15,271 nt of DNA from an uncultured Clostridia bacterium (GCA_934631055.1 CAKTXP010000040.1:1-15271); one strand, 5' to 3'. Shown: positions 1 to 7,027, numbered from the stretch's first letter. A program made the numbers and translations. Notes: generated by a model from the letters alone, not told the origin.

Positions 1-734
1 TTCTGATCCGGTGCGGAGTTTTCATCTTCGGGGAGGTGCAGGTCGATATGGTCGCCCGGCTCCTGGAGGGCGACGACACGCGTGAACGGCGTTTCGCCGG
101 TGACGGCAAAGCGCATGGCGACATCCGGTCTACCCTGAAAATGCATGGGGATAAAGACCTTGGGCTTAACGGTCATGATGAAATAGCCTGCGCCCGCGTC
201 GTACATACTGCCCTGTCGGGGATCGACGGGGAAGAACGCGACGTCGATCTTCTGCTGGGGAATGGGCGCAACGCAGTCATAGAACGCGCGCTCGGCGTTT
301 TCAATCTCCGTGATGGAGGATTCATCCCGCCAATGCCAGAGGTTCAGGTCGCCCGCGTGGAAGAGCGTGATTCCTGCAAAGCGGACGAGGAAGGAAACGC
401 CTTCATCCGTAGAGCCATAGGCATGGACGCTGACCGAGCCGAACGACTGTTCATCGCCGGGAGACATGCGCACGCCGCGGTGGGGCTGGGGAACATCGAA
501 ACCAAGGATATAGGTCGCGTCTGCGCCGCAGAGGTCATAGATAGTCGGGGAGAAGTGGTCGTCATGATGATGGCTGACGAAGACATACAGCTTACGGAAA
601 CGGGCGAGGCTCTCCTTTGCGGGAAGTTTGCGCTTATCGGGGCCAGTCCCGCTTGCGTCAAAGAGCATGCCGATATCGCCGAGCGATACCAGAAAGCCGC
701 TTCCTCCCAAATACTCCACAGAGATGTCTTTCAT
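1..734 (-). CDS. Metallo-beta-lactamase-fold hydrolase, UlaG-like (C-terminus cut by window edge)
   Basis: At least 244 residues are present and the frame runs off the left edge, so the C-terminus is missing. The protein carries the metal-binding signature H-x-H-x-D-H as SHHHDDH (H55, H57, D59, H60), then HAGD (H126, D129) and PMHF (H198). This is the complete set of metal ligands expected of a two-metal MBL hydrolase. It starts MKDISVEYLGGSGFL, with the short beta-strand/glycine opening typical of the Lactamase_B_3/UlaG-like group, and has no signal peptide, so it should be cytoplasmic. The start at 734 is preceded by AAGGAG with an 11-nt spacer; an in-frame GTG at 746 overlaps that ribosome binding site and is less likely. 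The substrate cannot be told from sequence. Known relatives include lactonases and phosphodiesterases. Nothing points to true beta-lactam hydrolysis. Confidence 0.9.
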   Translation of the reverse strand, partial: MKDISVEYLGGSGFLVSLGDIGMLFDASGTGPDKRKLPAKESLARFRKLYVFVSHHHDDHFSPTIYDLCGADATYILGFDVPQPHRGVRMSPGDEQSFGSVSVHAYGSTDEGVSFLVRFAGITLFHAGDLNLWHWRDESSITEIENAERAFYDCVAPIPQQKIDVAFFPVDPRQGSMYDAGAGYFIMTVKPKVFIPMHFQGRPDVAMRFAVTGETPFTRVVALQEPGDHIDLHLPEDENSAPDQ

Positions 735-758
735 CGCCTGATGCACTCCTTTCCTGAT

Positions 759-777
759 GCGGACATGTGCCGTCCGC
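759..777 (-). promoter_or_regulatory. Small hairpin in the 5' UTR of the MBL gene
   Basis: A perfect 6-bp inverted repeat, GCGGAC / GTCCGC, with a 7-nt loop lies between the predicted start of transcription and the ribosome binding site of the MBL gene. It could be an mRNA structure or a protein site; the arms are short, so chance is possible. Confidence 0.35.
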
Positions 778-793
778 GGGCATATCTCCTTTC

Positions 794-821
794 ATTTTAA
801 CCATTTTTTCCCACTTGTCAA
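794..821 (-). promoter_or_regulatory. Sigma-A-type promoter for the MBL gene
   Basis: On the minus strand a perfect TTGACA (-35, 816-821) is followed by a 16-bp spacer and TAAAAT (-10, 794-799). Transcription would begin near 787, about 50 nt before the start codon. No convincing terminator separates this gene from the upstream ABC-F gene (735-914 holds no clear hairpin with a T-run), so readthrough from the ABC-F promoter is also possible. Confidence 0.65.
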
Positions 822-914
822 TTATTTGAACGTGAATTTCTCCACTGATGCTCCATTATCGAATAAAAAATGGATAAAAACGGAATGTTACGCACCACTT
901 TATGCCTGAATTTG

Positions 915-2456
915 TCAAAATCTGTCGTTTATGGAGGAAGGACGCACCCCTTCGGGCGTCAGCTCCACCACACGCGTGCAGACTTCGCGAATCAGACGTC
1001 TGTCATGGGACACGGCGATGATACAGCCGGGGTATTCTGCCAGCAGCGAGCGGACGACCGGACCGGAGAGCGGGGAAAGGTTGCGCGTCGGCTCATCCAG
1101 AAGCAGCACATTTGCGCCGCTTTCTGCCATCATCAGGAACATCAGCTTGGCTTTCTGCCCGCCGGAAAGACCGGCGCTGGGATGGTTCATCTCGTCGGCG
1201 GTGAATTTCATGCTGCCCAGAAGGATTCCGGCGCGGCTCCGCGCTTCCTTTTCGCCAGATGGGGAAAGCAGCTCAACGGGGGAAAGGGTAAGGTCAAGCA
1301 GACCGCCGGGATCCTGCGGCATATAAAAGACGCGCAGATCGGAGCGCTTTTTAAGCGTATCGCGGACGAGATGCAGGAGGGTGGATTTGCCTACGCCGTT
1401 ATGTCCGCATATGCACAGCTTTTCTCTTGCGCGGACGGTCAGACGGATATTCCGGCAGAGCGTCCGTCCGCCTGCATTCAGTTCGGGGCAGGAGAAGTCG
1501 AGTACGGTCTTATCTGCGGGCAGGGGCGTGCAGTCGAGCTTGGCGAAAATGGCTTCTTCCTGTTCGGGCATGGCGGTCATGTTCTCCTGCTCGCGTTCAA
1601 AGCGCCTGCCCATGGCCTGCACGGTGTGCATTTTCTTTTTGAGCAGGAAGCCGCCATGCGGGTCGCCTCGGGAGATGGCGTTCTGGTCGCGCTCGACTTT
1701 GCTGCGGATGGTCTCATAGCGCTCCATTTTGGCTTTGAATTCCTCGCGCTCTTTGCGCGCGATCTGGGTCTGCTTTTCAAACGCCGCGCCGCGCTCTTCG
1801 TAGAACTGGTCGTAGCCCATGGCATACAGCGTCGCGCGGGGAACCTGTCTGCGGCGCAGGCGTTCGAGCAGAAGGACGCTCGTCGCCACGCGGGAGAGCA
1901 GTTCTTCGTCATGAGAAACGAAAAGCACAGTCAGCTTGCAGGAGAGCAGAAAGTTTTCCAGCCACAGGACGGAATTGCCATCCAGATCGTTGGTCGGCTC
2001 ATCCAGCAGCAGCGTCGTCGGCTTGCCCATCAGCAGGCGGGCAAGCTGCAATTTGACCCGTTCGCCGCCGGAGAAGGTATGCATGAGCTGGTCGCTGTAA
2101 AAGACGTCGGCGGGCAGGCTCAACCGGGCGGCGAGTTCGCCCAATTCGCGTGGAGACTGGTCGAAAAAGACGGGCGACGCACAGAAGAAGTCGTAGGCGC
2201 TGAGCGCCCGCTCGGATTCGGGAAGCTCCTGCGGCAGATACGCCGCGCTGTCCCGACAGGAGAACGAGCCGGAGACTTCGATATAGCTTTCGACGGACGG
2301 GTCGCCTGCCAGCACGCGCAGGAGGGTCGATTTGCCGTTGCCTTCCTCACCGATGAGCGCAAGGCGTTCGCCGTCGTTCAGGGTGAAGGAGAGAGAATCA
2401 ACCAGAAGGGTCAGGTCTTTGCGATGGGTCAGGGTGAGATGGTTTACGGTCAGCAT
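915..2456 (-). CDS. ABC-F family ATPase, probable ribosome-protection (antibiotic resistance) type
   Basis: The protein has 513 residues and two complete nucleotide-binding domains with no membrane segments, which defines the ABC-F class. The first domain has Walker A GEEGNGKST (36-44), signature FSGGE (128-132) and LLLDEPTNDLD (149-159). The second has Walker A GHNGVGKST (351-359), signature LSGGQ (430-434) and LLLDEPTRNLS (451-461). Between them is a charged linker rich in Arg, Lys and Glu (about 200-310, with GGFLLKKKMH at 268-277). In this family that linker reaches into the ribosomal E/P-site region. The DEPTRNLSPLSGP end of the second Walker B recalls Lsa/CplR-like proteins of Clostridia (recall, not checked). 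The ribosome binding site AAGGAG lies 5 nt before the ATG. The regulated leader upstream and the divergent drug-exporter operon support a role in protection against ribosome-targeting drugs. A general translation-factor ABC-F is the alternative. Confidence 0.9.
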   Translation of the reverse strand: MLTVNHLTLTHRKDLTLLVDSLSFTLNDGERLALIGEEGNGKSTLLRVLAGDPSVESYIEVSGSFSCRDSAAYLPQELPESERALSAYDFFCASPVFFDQSPRELGELAARLSLPADVFYSDQLMHTFSGGERVKLQLARLLMGKPTTLLLDEPTNDLDGNSVLWLENFLLSCKLTVLFVSHDEELLSRVATSVLLLERLRRRQVPRATLYAMGYDQFYEERGAAFEKQTQIARKEREEFKAKMERYETIRSKVERDQNAISRGDPHGGFLLKKKMHTVQAMGRRFEREQENMTAMPEQEEAIFAKLDCTPLPADKTVLDFSCPELNAGGRTLCRNIRLTVRAREKLCICGHNGVGKSTLLHLVRDTLKKRSDLRVFYMPQDPGGLLDLTLSPVELLSPSGEKEARSRAGILLGSMKFTADEMNHPSAGLSGGQKAKLMFLMMAESGANVLLLDEPTRNLSPLSGPVVRSLLAEYPGCIIAVSHDRRLIREVCTRVVELTPEGVRPSSINDRF

Positions 2457-2641
2457 AGAAGCTCCTTATCAAAAAAACCGTCCTCGGTTTTCTGCCGAAG
2501 ACGGTTTCTGCGCAAAAAGAACGCACGCAAAAAGCTGATGCGTAAAAACAGTGTGCGCGCAGGAAATTCCCGTTTTGACAGACAAACCGAAACAAGCCCG
2601 CAGTTTGTGCGCGCTTTTTTGTCCATAAAAACAGAAATCAC
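2450..2641 (-). CDS. Candidate leader peptide (uORF) of the ABC-F gene
   Basis: A 63-codon frame starts at GTG 2641, 9 nt after a GGAG ribosome binding site (2651-2654). It runs through the whole leader and terminator. Its stop overlaps the ABC-F start codon (shared ATGCTGA, 2450-2456), so translation could be coupled. An internal ATG at 2626 has no ribosome binding site of its own. The peptide opens MISVFMDKKARTNCG and its second half is Arg/Phe/Leu-rich. Its composition does not look like a folded protein, so any role is likely in translation sensing rather than as a product. Shorter alternatives are MIGKG (from 2676) and MRK (from 2649), both with poorer start contexts. It could be a chance open frame. 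Confidence 0.35.
   Translation of the reverse strand: MISVFMDKKARTNCGLVSVCLSKREFPARTLFLRISFLRAFFLRRNRLRQKTEDGFFDKELLC
2471..2507 (-). terminator. Intrinsic terminator in the ABC-F leader (attenuator)
   Basis: On the minus strand a 13-bp stem (arms 2495-2507 and 2475-2487, one G-U pair, 7-nt loop) is followed by an unbroken T-run (seven Ts counting those in the stem). The ribosome binding site of the ABC-F gene follows almost at once. A terminator just upstream of the gene it would silence, with no annotated gene ending before it, is the hallmark of transcription attenuation. Confidence 0.88.
2502..2608 (-). promoter_or_regulatory. Candidate antiterminator / anti-antiterminator segments of the ABC-F leader
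   Basis: Three leader segments can pair in exclusive ways. Segment 1, ACAAACTG (2601-2608), can pair over 8 bp (one G-U) with segment 2, CGGTTTGT (2582-2589). Segment 2, extended to CTG at 2579-2581, can instead pair over 9 bp with one 2-nt bulge to CAGAAACCG (2502-2510). That sequence contains half of the terminator's 5' arm. A ribosome paused over segment 1, inside the candidate uORF, would free segment 2 to block the terminator. This is the 1:2, 2:3, 3:4 logic of ribosome-mediated attenuators. The pairings are read directly from sequence; their use in the cell is inferred. Confidence 0.5.
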
Positions 2642-2687
2642 TTGCGCATGCTCCGCTGTTCACCCTTTCCCAATCATTATTGCCCCG

Positions 2688-2716
2688 AATATAGCACACC
2701 GTTTAGCATTTGTCAA
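2688..2716 (-). promoter_or_regulatory. Sigma-A promoter for the ABC-F leader and gene
   Basis: On the minus strand a perfect TTGACA (2711-2716) is followed by a 17-bp spacer and TATATT (2688-2693). Transcription would start near 2681, giving a leader of about 225 nt before the ABC-F start codon. The region 2457-2830 therefore contains two divergent promoters, an attenuated leader and operator-like repeats, but no conventional gene. Confidence 0.8.
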
Positions 2717-2718
2717 GC

Positions 2719-2755
2719 AAATTGTGTCCTTTGATAAGATGACTGCACACAATTT
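2719..2755. promoter_or_regulatory. Inverted repeat between the divergent promoters (candidate operator)
   Basis: The 9-bp arms AAATTGTGT (2719-2727) and ACACAATTT (2747-2755) are perfectly complementary, separated by 19 bp, with centres 28 bp apart. One arm sits 2 bp upstream of the ABC-F -35 and the other 15 bp upstream of the MarR -35, so bound protein could affect both promoters. The flanking MarR protein is the obvious candidate ligand, but the site could belong to another regulator. Confidence 0.5.
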
Positions 2756-2770
2756 TGTCGCCTTTGTTTG

Positions 2771-2799
2771 TTGACACTTTTTTGTATCCTCCGTATAAT
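2771..2799 (+). promoter_or_regulatory. Consensus sigma-A promoter for the marR-ABC exporter operon
   Basis: TTGACA (2771-2776), a 17-bp spacer and TATAAT (2794-2799) match the bacterial consensus exactly. A promoter this strong usually needs a repressor to be kept in check, which fits the MarR gene it drives. Confidence 0.88.
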
Positions 2800-2813
2800 A
2801 ACTCACAGTGTTA
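2799..2813. promoter_or_regulatory. Candidate MarR autoregulatory operator
   Basis: The imperfect palindrome TAACTCACAGTGTTA matches at 5 of 7 arm positions about its centre at 2806. It overlaps the last base of the -10 and covers the predicted transcription start. MarR proteins commonly repress their own operons from such positions. The match is imperfect, so this is an inference. Confidence 0.4.
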
Positions 2814-2830
2814 GCAAAAGGAGGGATAGC

Positions 2831-3328
2831 GTGATTGGGAATGCGGAGCTGACGGAAGAATTAGTCCGTCTGCTCGATGAATATCCGCGGGAAGCGCGGG
2901 ATAATCGGTTCAGCTCGACCCTGCGCGGCGAGATGGCGGTGATGCGGCTTCTGCATAACAGCCGGCAAAAGATGACCGCGGGAGAGCTGAGCAGCAGGCT
3001 GGATATGACGACCTCGCGCATTGCCGCCGTGCTGGGCAGCCTTCAAAAGAAGGGGCTGCTGGAGCGCGAGAGCGATGAAGAAGACAGGCGGCGCGTGCTG
3101 GTGTCCCTGACGGAAGCGGGCGATCGGCTTTGCGAAAAGAGAAAGCGGCATTTCATGAGCAAAATATCAAAGATGCTCGCCATGCTTGGAGAGGATGCGC
3201 CGACGTTTGTTCATCTTCTCGGGCGCGTGTTTGAAATCACGTCGTCCCCGGAGTTCAGGCAGGATGACTGCATAGAAGAAGACTGCATAGAAACAGAAAG
3301 CGCAAAAAAGGAGGATTTGAATGGCTAA
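2831..3328 (+). CDS. MarR-family winged-helix transcriptional regulator
   Basis: The protein has 165 residues. The winged-helix core runs from about 32 to 97: helix-turn-helix MTAGELSSRLDMTTSRIAAVLGSL region (48-71), then the wing with the MarR-type acidic/basic turn DEEDRRR (82-88) and LTEAG (93-97). A dimerisation helix is likely after 97. The GTG start at 2831 is chosen because AAAGGAGGG lies 5 nt before it; an upstream ATG at 2768 lies inside the promoter and cannot be used. It should be a ligand-responsive repressor of its own operon, and its stop overlaps the start of the first exporter gene by 8 nt. The acidic C-terminal tail contains an unusual duplicated DCIE motif with Cys147 and Cys152. 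These could make the protein redox-sensitive, but that is speculation. Confidence 0.9.
   Translation: MIGNAELTEELVRLLDEYPREARDNRFSSTLRGEMAVMRLLHNSRQKMTAGELSSRLDMTTSRIAAVLGSLQKKGLLERESDEEDRRRVLVSLTEAGDRLCEKRKRHFMSKISKMLAMLGEDAPTFVHLLGRVFEITSSPEFRQDDCIEEDCIETESAKKEDLNG
3266..3295 (+). repeat. 15-bp in-frame tandem duplication in the marR 3' end
   Basis: Two adjacent 15-nt units share their first 12 bases (GACTGCATAGAA at 3266 and again at 3281). They encode DCIEE then DCIET. The duplication is in frame and lies in the tail just before the overlap with the next gene. Confidence 0.8.
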
Positions 3329-5123
3329 AGAAAAACAGACCGGCGGGAAAAAGCACATCACCGGTGCGCGGATTGCGAAGGAAGTTCGGCAATACAAAAA
3401 AGATGTGTTCCTCTCGCCGATGTATACGACGTTCTGCGTCATTCTTGAAATTTTGATTCCGTATTTGACCGCGTCCATCATCGACAAGGGCATTTCCGTC
3501 GGCGACATGGGACATGTTGCCCGCATCGGCGCACTGATGGCAGTAATGGCTGTGCTGGCGATGTTCTGCGGCATGCGTGCCGGCATACACAGCGCGCGCG
3601 CCAGCACGGGTCTGGCGAGCAACCTGCGCGAATCCATGTTCGCCCGCATTCAGGATTACTCGTTTTCCAATATCGATAAGTTTTCAACCGCGGGTCTGGT
3701 TACGCGGCTGACGACCGACGTGACCAACATTCAGAACGCGTTTCAGATGCTGCTGATGATCTGCACGCGTTCCCCGGTGACGCTGATCGTCGCGCTGTTC
3801 ATGGCGTTTTCCATCAGCGCGAAGCTGTCGCTGATTTTCCTTGTGGCAATGGCGTTTTTGGCGGTCATGCTCGTCATCTTCATCCCCAAGGCGATGGGCT
3901 ACTTCAAACAGATGTTCAAGAAGTATGACAAGGTCAATGGCGTTGTCAAGGAGAATGTCGGCGCGATCCGCGTGGTCAAGGCGTTTGTCCGCGAAGATTA
4001 TGAGGATCAGAAGTTCAGCGATGCGGCGGGTGAGCTTTTCCAGAACTCGATTTCCGCCGAGCGCATCATCTCTTTCTCCATGCCGATCATGCAGTTGACG
4101 GTATACAGCTGCATCCTGCTCATCAGCTGGTTCGGCGCGAAGATGATCGTGAACCAGACCGGTTTGACGACCGGTGAGCTGACGAGCCTGCTCTCCTATG
4201 TCATGAACATCCTGATGAGCCTGATGATGCTCTCCATGGTGTTCGTCATGGTCACGCAGTCCGCGGCGGCGGCTCAGCGCATTGAAGAAGTGCTGGAGGA
4301 GCAGCCGGACATCACCAGCCCGGAAAACGCCGTCAAGAACGTCAAGGATGGTTCCATCGACTTTGAGCATGTGACCTTCGCGTATCAGCAGCGCAGCGGC
4401 AAGCCGGTGCTGAGCGATATCAATCTGCATATCAAGTCCGGCGAAACCATCGGCATCATGGGCGGAACGGGTTCCTCCAAGACCAGCCTGGTCAGCCTGA
4501 TTTCCCGCCTGTATGACGCGACGGAGGGAAGCGTGCGCGTAGGCGGCGAGGACGTCCGCCGATATGATGTCGAGAGCCTGCGCGACGCGGTTTCCGTCGT
4601 CCTGCAGAACAACGTGCTGTTCTCCGGCACGATTTACGACAACCTGCGCTGGGGCGACGAAAACGCGACGGACGAGGAATGCCAGCAGGCATGCCGTCTG
4701 GCGTGCGCGGACGAGTTCATCGAGCGTTTCCCGGACAAATACAACACCTATATCGAACGCGGCGGCACCAACGTATCCGGCGGACAGAAGCAGCGCCTGT
4801 GCATTGCCCGTGCCCTGCTCAAGAAGCCGAAGGTGCTCATTCTGGATGACTCCACCAGCGCGGTCGATACCGCGACGGATGCGAAGATTCGCGAGGCGAT
4901 GCGCACGCATATCCCCGGAACGACCAAGATCATCATCGCGCAGCGCATTTCCTCCATTCAGGATGCGGATCGCGTGCTGGTGCTGGATAACGGACGGGTC
5001 AACGCGTTTGATACGCCTGAAAACCTGTTGAAGACGAACGCCATCTATCAGGAAGTCTACAACAGCCAGGTTGGAAACGGCGGCGGCGACTTCGACGAAG
5101 CCGCCATGAAAGGGGGCGATTGA
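3321..5123 (+). CDS. Heterodimeric ABC exporter, degenerate-site subunit (BmrC/LmrC-like)
   Basis: The protein has 600 residues: an N-terminal six-helix exporter domain (about 30-320) and a C-terminal ATPase (about 345-590). Walker A is GGTGSSKT (381-388), signature VSGGQ (485-489). The catalytic Glu after Walker B is replaced by Asp (LILDDSTS, D510) and the switch-loop His by Gln (IAQR, Q541). These are the known substitutions of the non-hydrolysing site in heterodimeric exporters such as BmrCD, LmrCD and TM287/288. The partner is the next gene, which has the intact residues. The start ATG overlaps the marR end by 8 nt and follows AAGGAGG at good spacing. The likely role is drug or toxic-compound efflux across the cytoplasmic membrane under MarR control. 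The substrate cannot be read from sequence. Confidence 0.92.
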   Translation: MAKEKQTGGKKHITGARIAKEVRQYKKDVFLSPMYTTFCVILEILIPYLTASIIDKGISVGDMGHVARIGALMAVMAVLAMFCGMRAGIHSARASTGLASNLRESMFARIQDYSFSNIDKFSTAGLVTRLTTDVTNIQNAFQMLLMICTRSPVTLIVALFMAFSISAKLSLIFLVAMAFLAVMLVIFIPKAMGYFKQMFKKYDKVNGVVKENVGAIRVVKAFVREDYEDQKFSDAAGELFQNSISAERIISFSMPIMQLTVYSCILLISWFGAKMIVNQTGLTTGELTSLLSYVMNILMSLMMLSMVFVMVTQSAAAAQRIEEVLEEQPDITSPENAVKNVKDGSIDFEHVTFAYQQRSGKPVLSDINLHIKSGETIGIMGGTGSSKTSLVSLISRLYDATEGSVRVGGEDVRRYDVESLRDAVSVVLQNNVLFSGTIYDNLRWGDENATDEECQQACRLACADEFIERFPDKYNTYIERGGTNVSGGQKQRLCIARALLKKPKVLILDDSTSAVDTATDAKIREAMRTHIPGTTKIIIAQRISSIQDADRVLVLDNGRVNAFDTPENLLKTNAIYQEVYNSQVGNGGGDFDEAAMKGGD

Positions 5124-5125
5124 TC

Positions 5126-7027
5126 ATGATGGGACGCAACAGAAACGCCGGAAAGCCCGGCGCAAAGAATCCCGGAAAGACGCTCAAACGCATCTTTGCC
5201 GAGATCATGAGTCGATATAAATTCCACTGTATCGCCGTCGTCATCTGCCTGATGGCAAGCGCCGTCGCCAATGTATACGGCACGATGTTCATGCAGCGGC
5301 TGATCGACGACTACATCACCCCGATGATGGGTCAGCCCGATCCGGATTTCGGTCCGATGGGCAGGGCGGTTCTCAGCGTGGCGGCGGTCTATATCCTCGG
5401 CGCGTTTTGCAGCTGGCTGTATAATTACCTGATGATCTTCGTATCGCAGGGCACGCTCAAAAATCTGCGCGTCAAGCTCTTCTCCAAGATGGAGCGCCTG
5501 CCGATCAAGTATTTTGATACCCATGCGCACGGCGATATCATGAGCGTTTATACCAACGATATCGATACCATGCGCCAGATGATCTCCCAGTCGATGCCCC
5601 AGCTGATTTCCAGCGTCGTCACCATCGTGAGCATCGTGGTTTCGATGATCATTCTGAATGTGCCGCTGCTCATCGTCACGCTGTTCATGGTCACGACCAC
5701 GATGACGCTTTCCGTGAAGCGCATCAAGAACGCGGGACGCTTCTTCGTTCAGCAGCAGACCGATCTGGGCAAGGTCAACGGCTATATCGAAGAGATGATG
5801 GATGGACAGAAGGTCGTCAAGGTTTTCTGCCACGAGAAGGAGAACTTTGAAGGGTTTAAGACGCTGAATGATGCCCTGCGCGAGAGCGCATACAGCGCAA
5901 ACCGCATTGCGAACACCATCATGCCGCTGACCATGGCGATGGGCAACCTGAGCTATGTGCTTTGCGCGGTCGTCGGCGGTCTGCTGGCGACGAACGGATA
6001 CCTCGGTCTGACCATCGGCACGCTGGTTTCCTTCCTGACGCTGAACAAGAGCTTCAACCAGCCGATTAACCAGGTCTCCCAGCAGTCCAATTCCATCATC
6101 ATGGCGCTGGCGGGCGCGGAGCGCGTCTTTGCCCTGCTGGATGAAAAGCCGGAGGTGGACGACGGCTATGTGACCCTCGTCAACGCGAAGCGGGAAGACG
6201 ACGGCAGCCTCACCGAGTGCAGGGAGCGCACCGGATTGTGGGCGTGGAAATACACGCACAAGGATACGGGCGAAACGGAGTACCGCGAACTCAAGGGCGA
6301 TATCGTCATGGATAACGTGGATTTCGGCTATTCGGATGACAAACTGGTGCTGCATGACATCAAGCTCTACGCGACGCCGGGGCAGAAGATCGCGTTCGTC
6401 GGCTCTACCGGCGCGGGCAAGACGACCATCACCAACCTCATCAACCGGTTCTACGATATTCAGGATGGCAAGATCCGTTACGACGGCATCAACATCAACA
6501 AGATTAAGAAGGACGACCTGCGCCGCTCGCTGGGCATCGTACTTCAGGATACGCATCTGTTTACCGGAACGGTGATGGAGAATATCCGTTACGGCAGACT
6601 GGATGCGACGGATGAGGAATGCATCGAGGCGGCAAAGCTCGCCAACGCGGATGGATTCATTACCCGACTGCCGGATGGCTACAACACCATGCTCAAGGGT
6701 GACGGCGGAAACCTGTCGCAGGGTCAGCGCCAGCTGCTTGCCATTGCGCGTGCGGCGGTCGCCGATCCGCCTGTGCTGATCCTCGACGAAGCGACCAGCT
6801 CCATCGACACCCGAACGGAAGCGCTCGTTCAGGCGGGCATGGATTCGCTGATGAAGGGACGTACGACGTTCGTCATCGCGCACCGCCTGTCCACCGTCCG
6901 CAACAGCGACTGCATCATGGTTCTTGAACAGGGACGCATCATCGAGCGCGGCACGCACGATGAGCTGATCGCCCAGCACGGCAAGTATTATCAGCTGTAT
7001 ACCGGCGATTTTGAAGAGAACGATTAA
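5126..7027 (+). CDS. Heterodimeric ABC exporter, catalytic subunit (BmrD/LmrD-like)
   Basis: From ATG 5126 the product has 633 residues: six-helix exporter domain (about 30-330), then ATPase (about 385-630). Walker A is GSTGAGKT (426-433), signature LSQGQ (530-534), Walker B LILDEATSS with catalytic E555, and switch His H586 in IAHR. This subunit supplies the catalytic Glu and His missing in its partner. The LSQGQ form fits pairing opposite the degenerate site. An extra segment of about 45 residues (near 350-395, including ERTGLWAWKYTH) lies between membrane domain and ATPase, explaining the length. Its function is unknown to me, although I recall similar inserts in clostridial homologues. 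ATG 5126 is 9 nt from AGGGGG. A TTG at 5120, overlapping the upstream stop, is less likely because of spacing, and ATG 5129 is a further option. Confidence 0.92.
   Translation: MMGRNRNAGKPGAKNPGKTLKRIFAEIMSRYKFHCIAVVICLMASAVANVYGTMFMQRLIDDYITPMMGQPDPDFGPMGRAVLSVAAVYILGAFCSWLYNYLMIFVSQGTLKNLRVKLFSKMERLPIKYFDTHAHGDIMSVYTNDIDTMRQMISQSMPQLISSVVTIVSIVVSMIILNVPLLIVTLFMVTTTMTLSVKRIKNAGRFFVQQQTDLGKVNGYIEEMMDGQKVVKVFCHEKENFEGFKTLNDALRESAYSANRIANTIMPLTMAMGNLSYVLCAVVGGLLATNGYLGLTIGTLVSFLTLNKSFNQPINQVSQQSNSIIMALAGAERVFALLDEKPEVDDGYVTLVNAKREDDGSLTECRERTGLWAWKYTHKDTGETEYRELKGDIVMDNVDFGYSDDKLVLHDIKLYATPGQKIAFVGSTGAGKTTITNLINRFYDIQDGKIRYDGININKIKKDDLRRSLGIVLQDTHLFTGTVMENIRYGRLDATDEECIEAAKLANADGFITRLPDGYNTMLKGDGGNLSQGQRQLLAIARAAVADPPVLILDEATSSIDTRTEALVQAGMDSLMKGRTTFVIAHRLSTVRNSDCIMVLEQGRIIERGTHDELIAQHGKYYQLYTGDFEEND

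Noticed and set aside
1..734. MBL-fold gene as a beta-lactam resistance determinant
   Set aside because: It has no signal peptide and resembles UlaG-like cytoplasmic hydrolases; fold alone does not imply beta-lactamase activity.
36..800. A 254-codon plus-strand frame at the left edge
   Set aside because: It is antisense to the MBL-fold gene, whose minus-strand translation carries all the metal ligands.
870..2774. A 634-codon plus-strand frame across the ABC-F gene and its leader
   Set aside because: It is the aligned antisense of the ABC-F gene. The minus-strand product has two complete ABC domains; the plus-strand product has none.
2768..2830. An upstream ATG extension of MarR
   Set aside because: It falls inside the perfect promoter and ahead of the transcription start; GTG 2831 has a strong ribosome binding site.
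4461..4484. GSSKT in place of GSGKT in the Walker A of exporter subunit 1 as a dead ATP site
   Set aside because: The Lys and Thr needed for nucleotide binding are kept and I recall similar GGTGSSK forms in clostridial homologues; the real degeneracy is at D510 and Q541.
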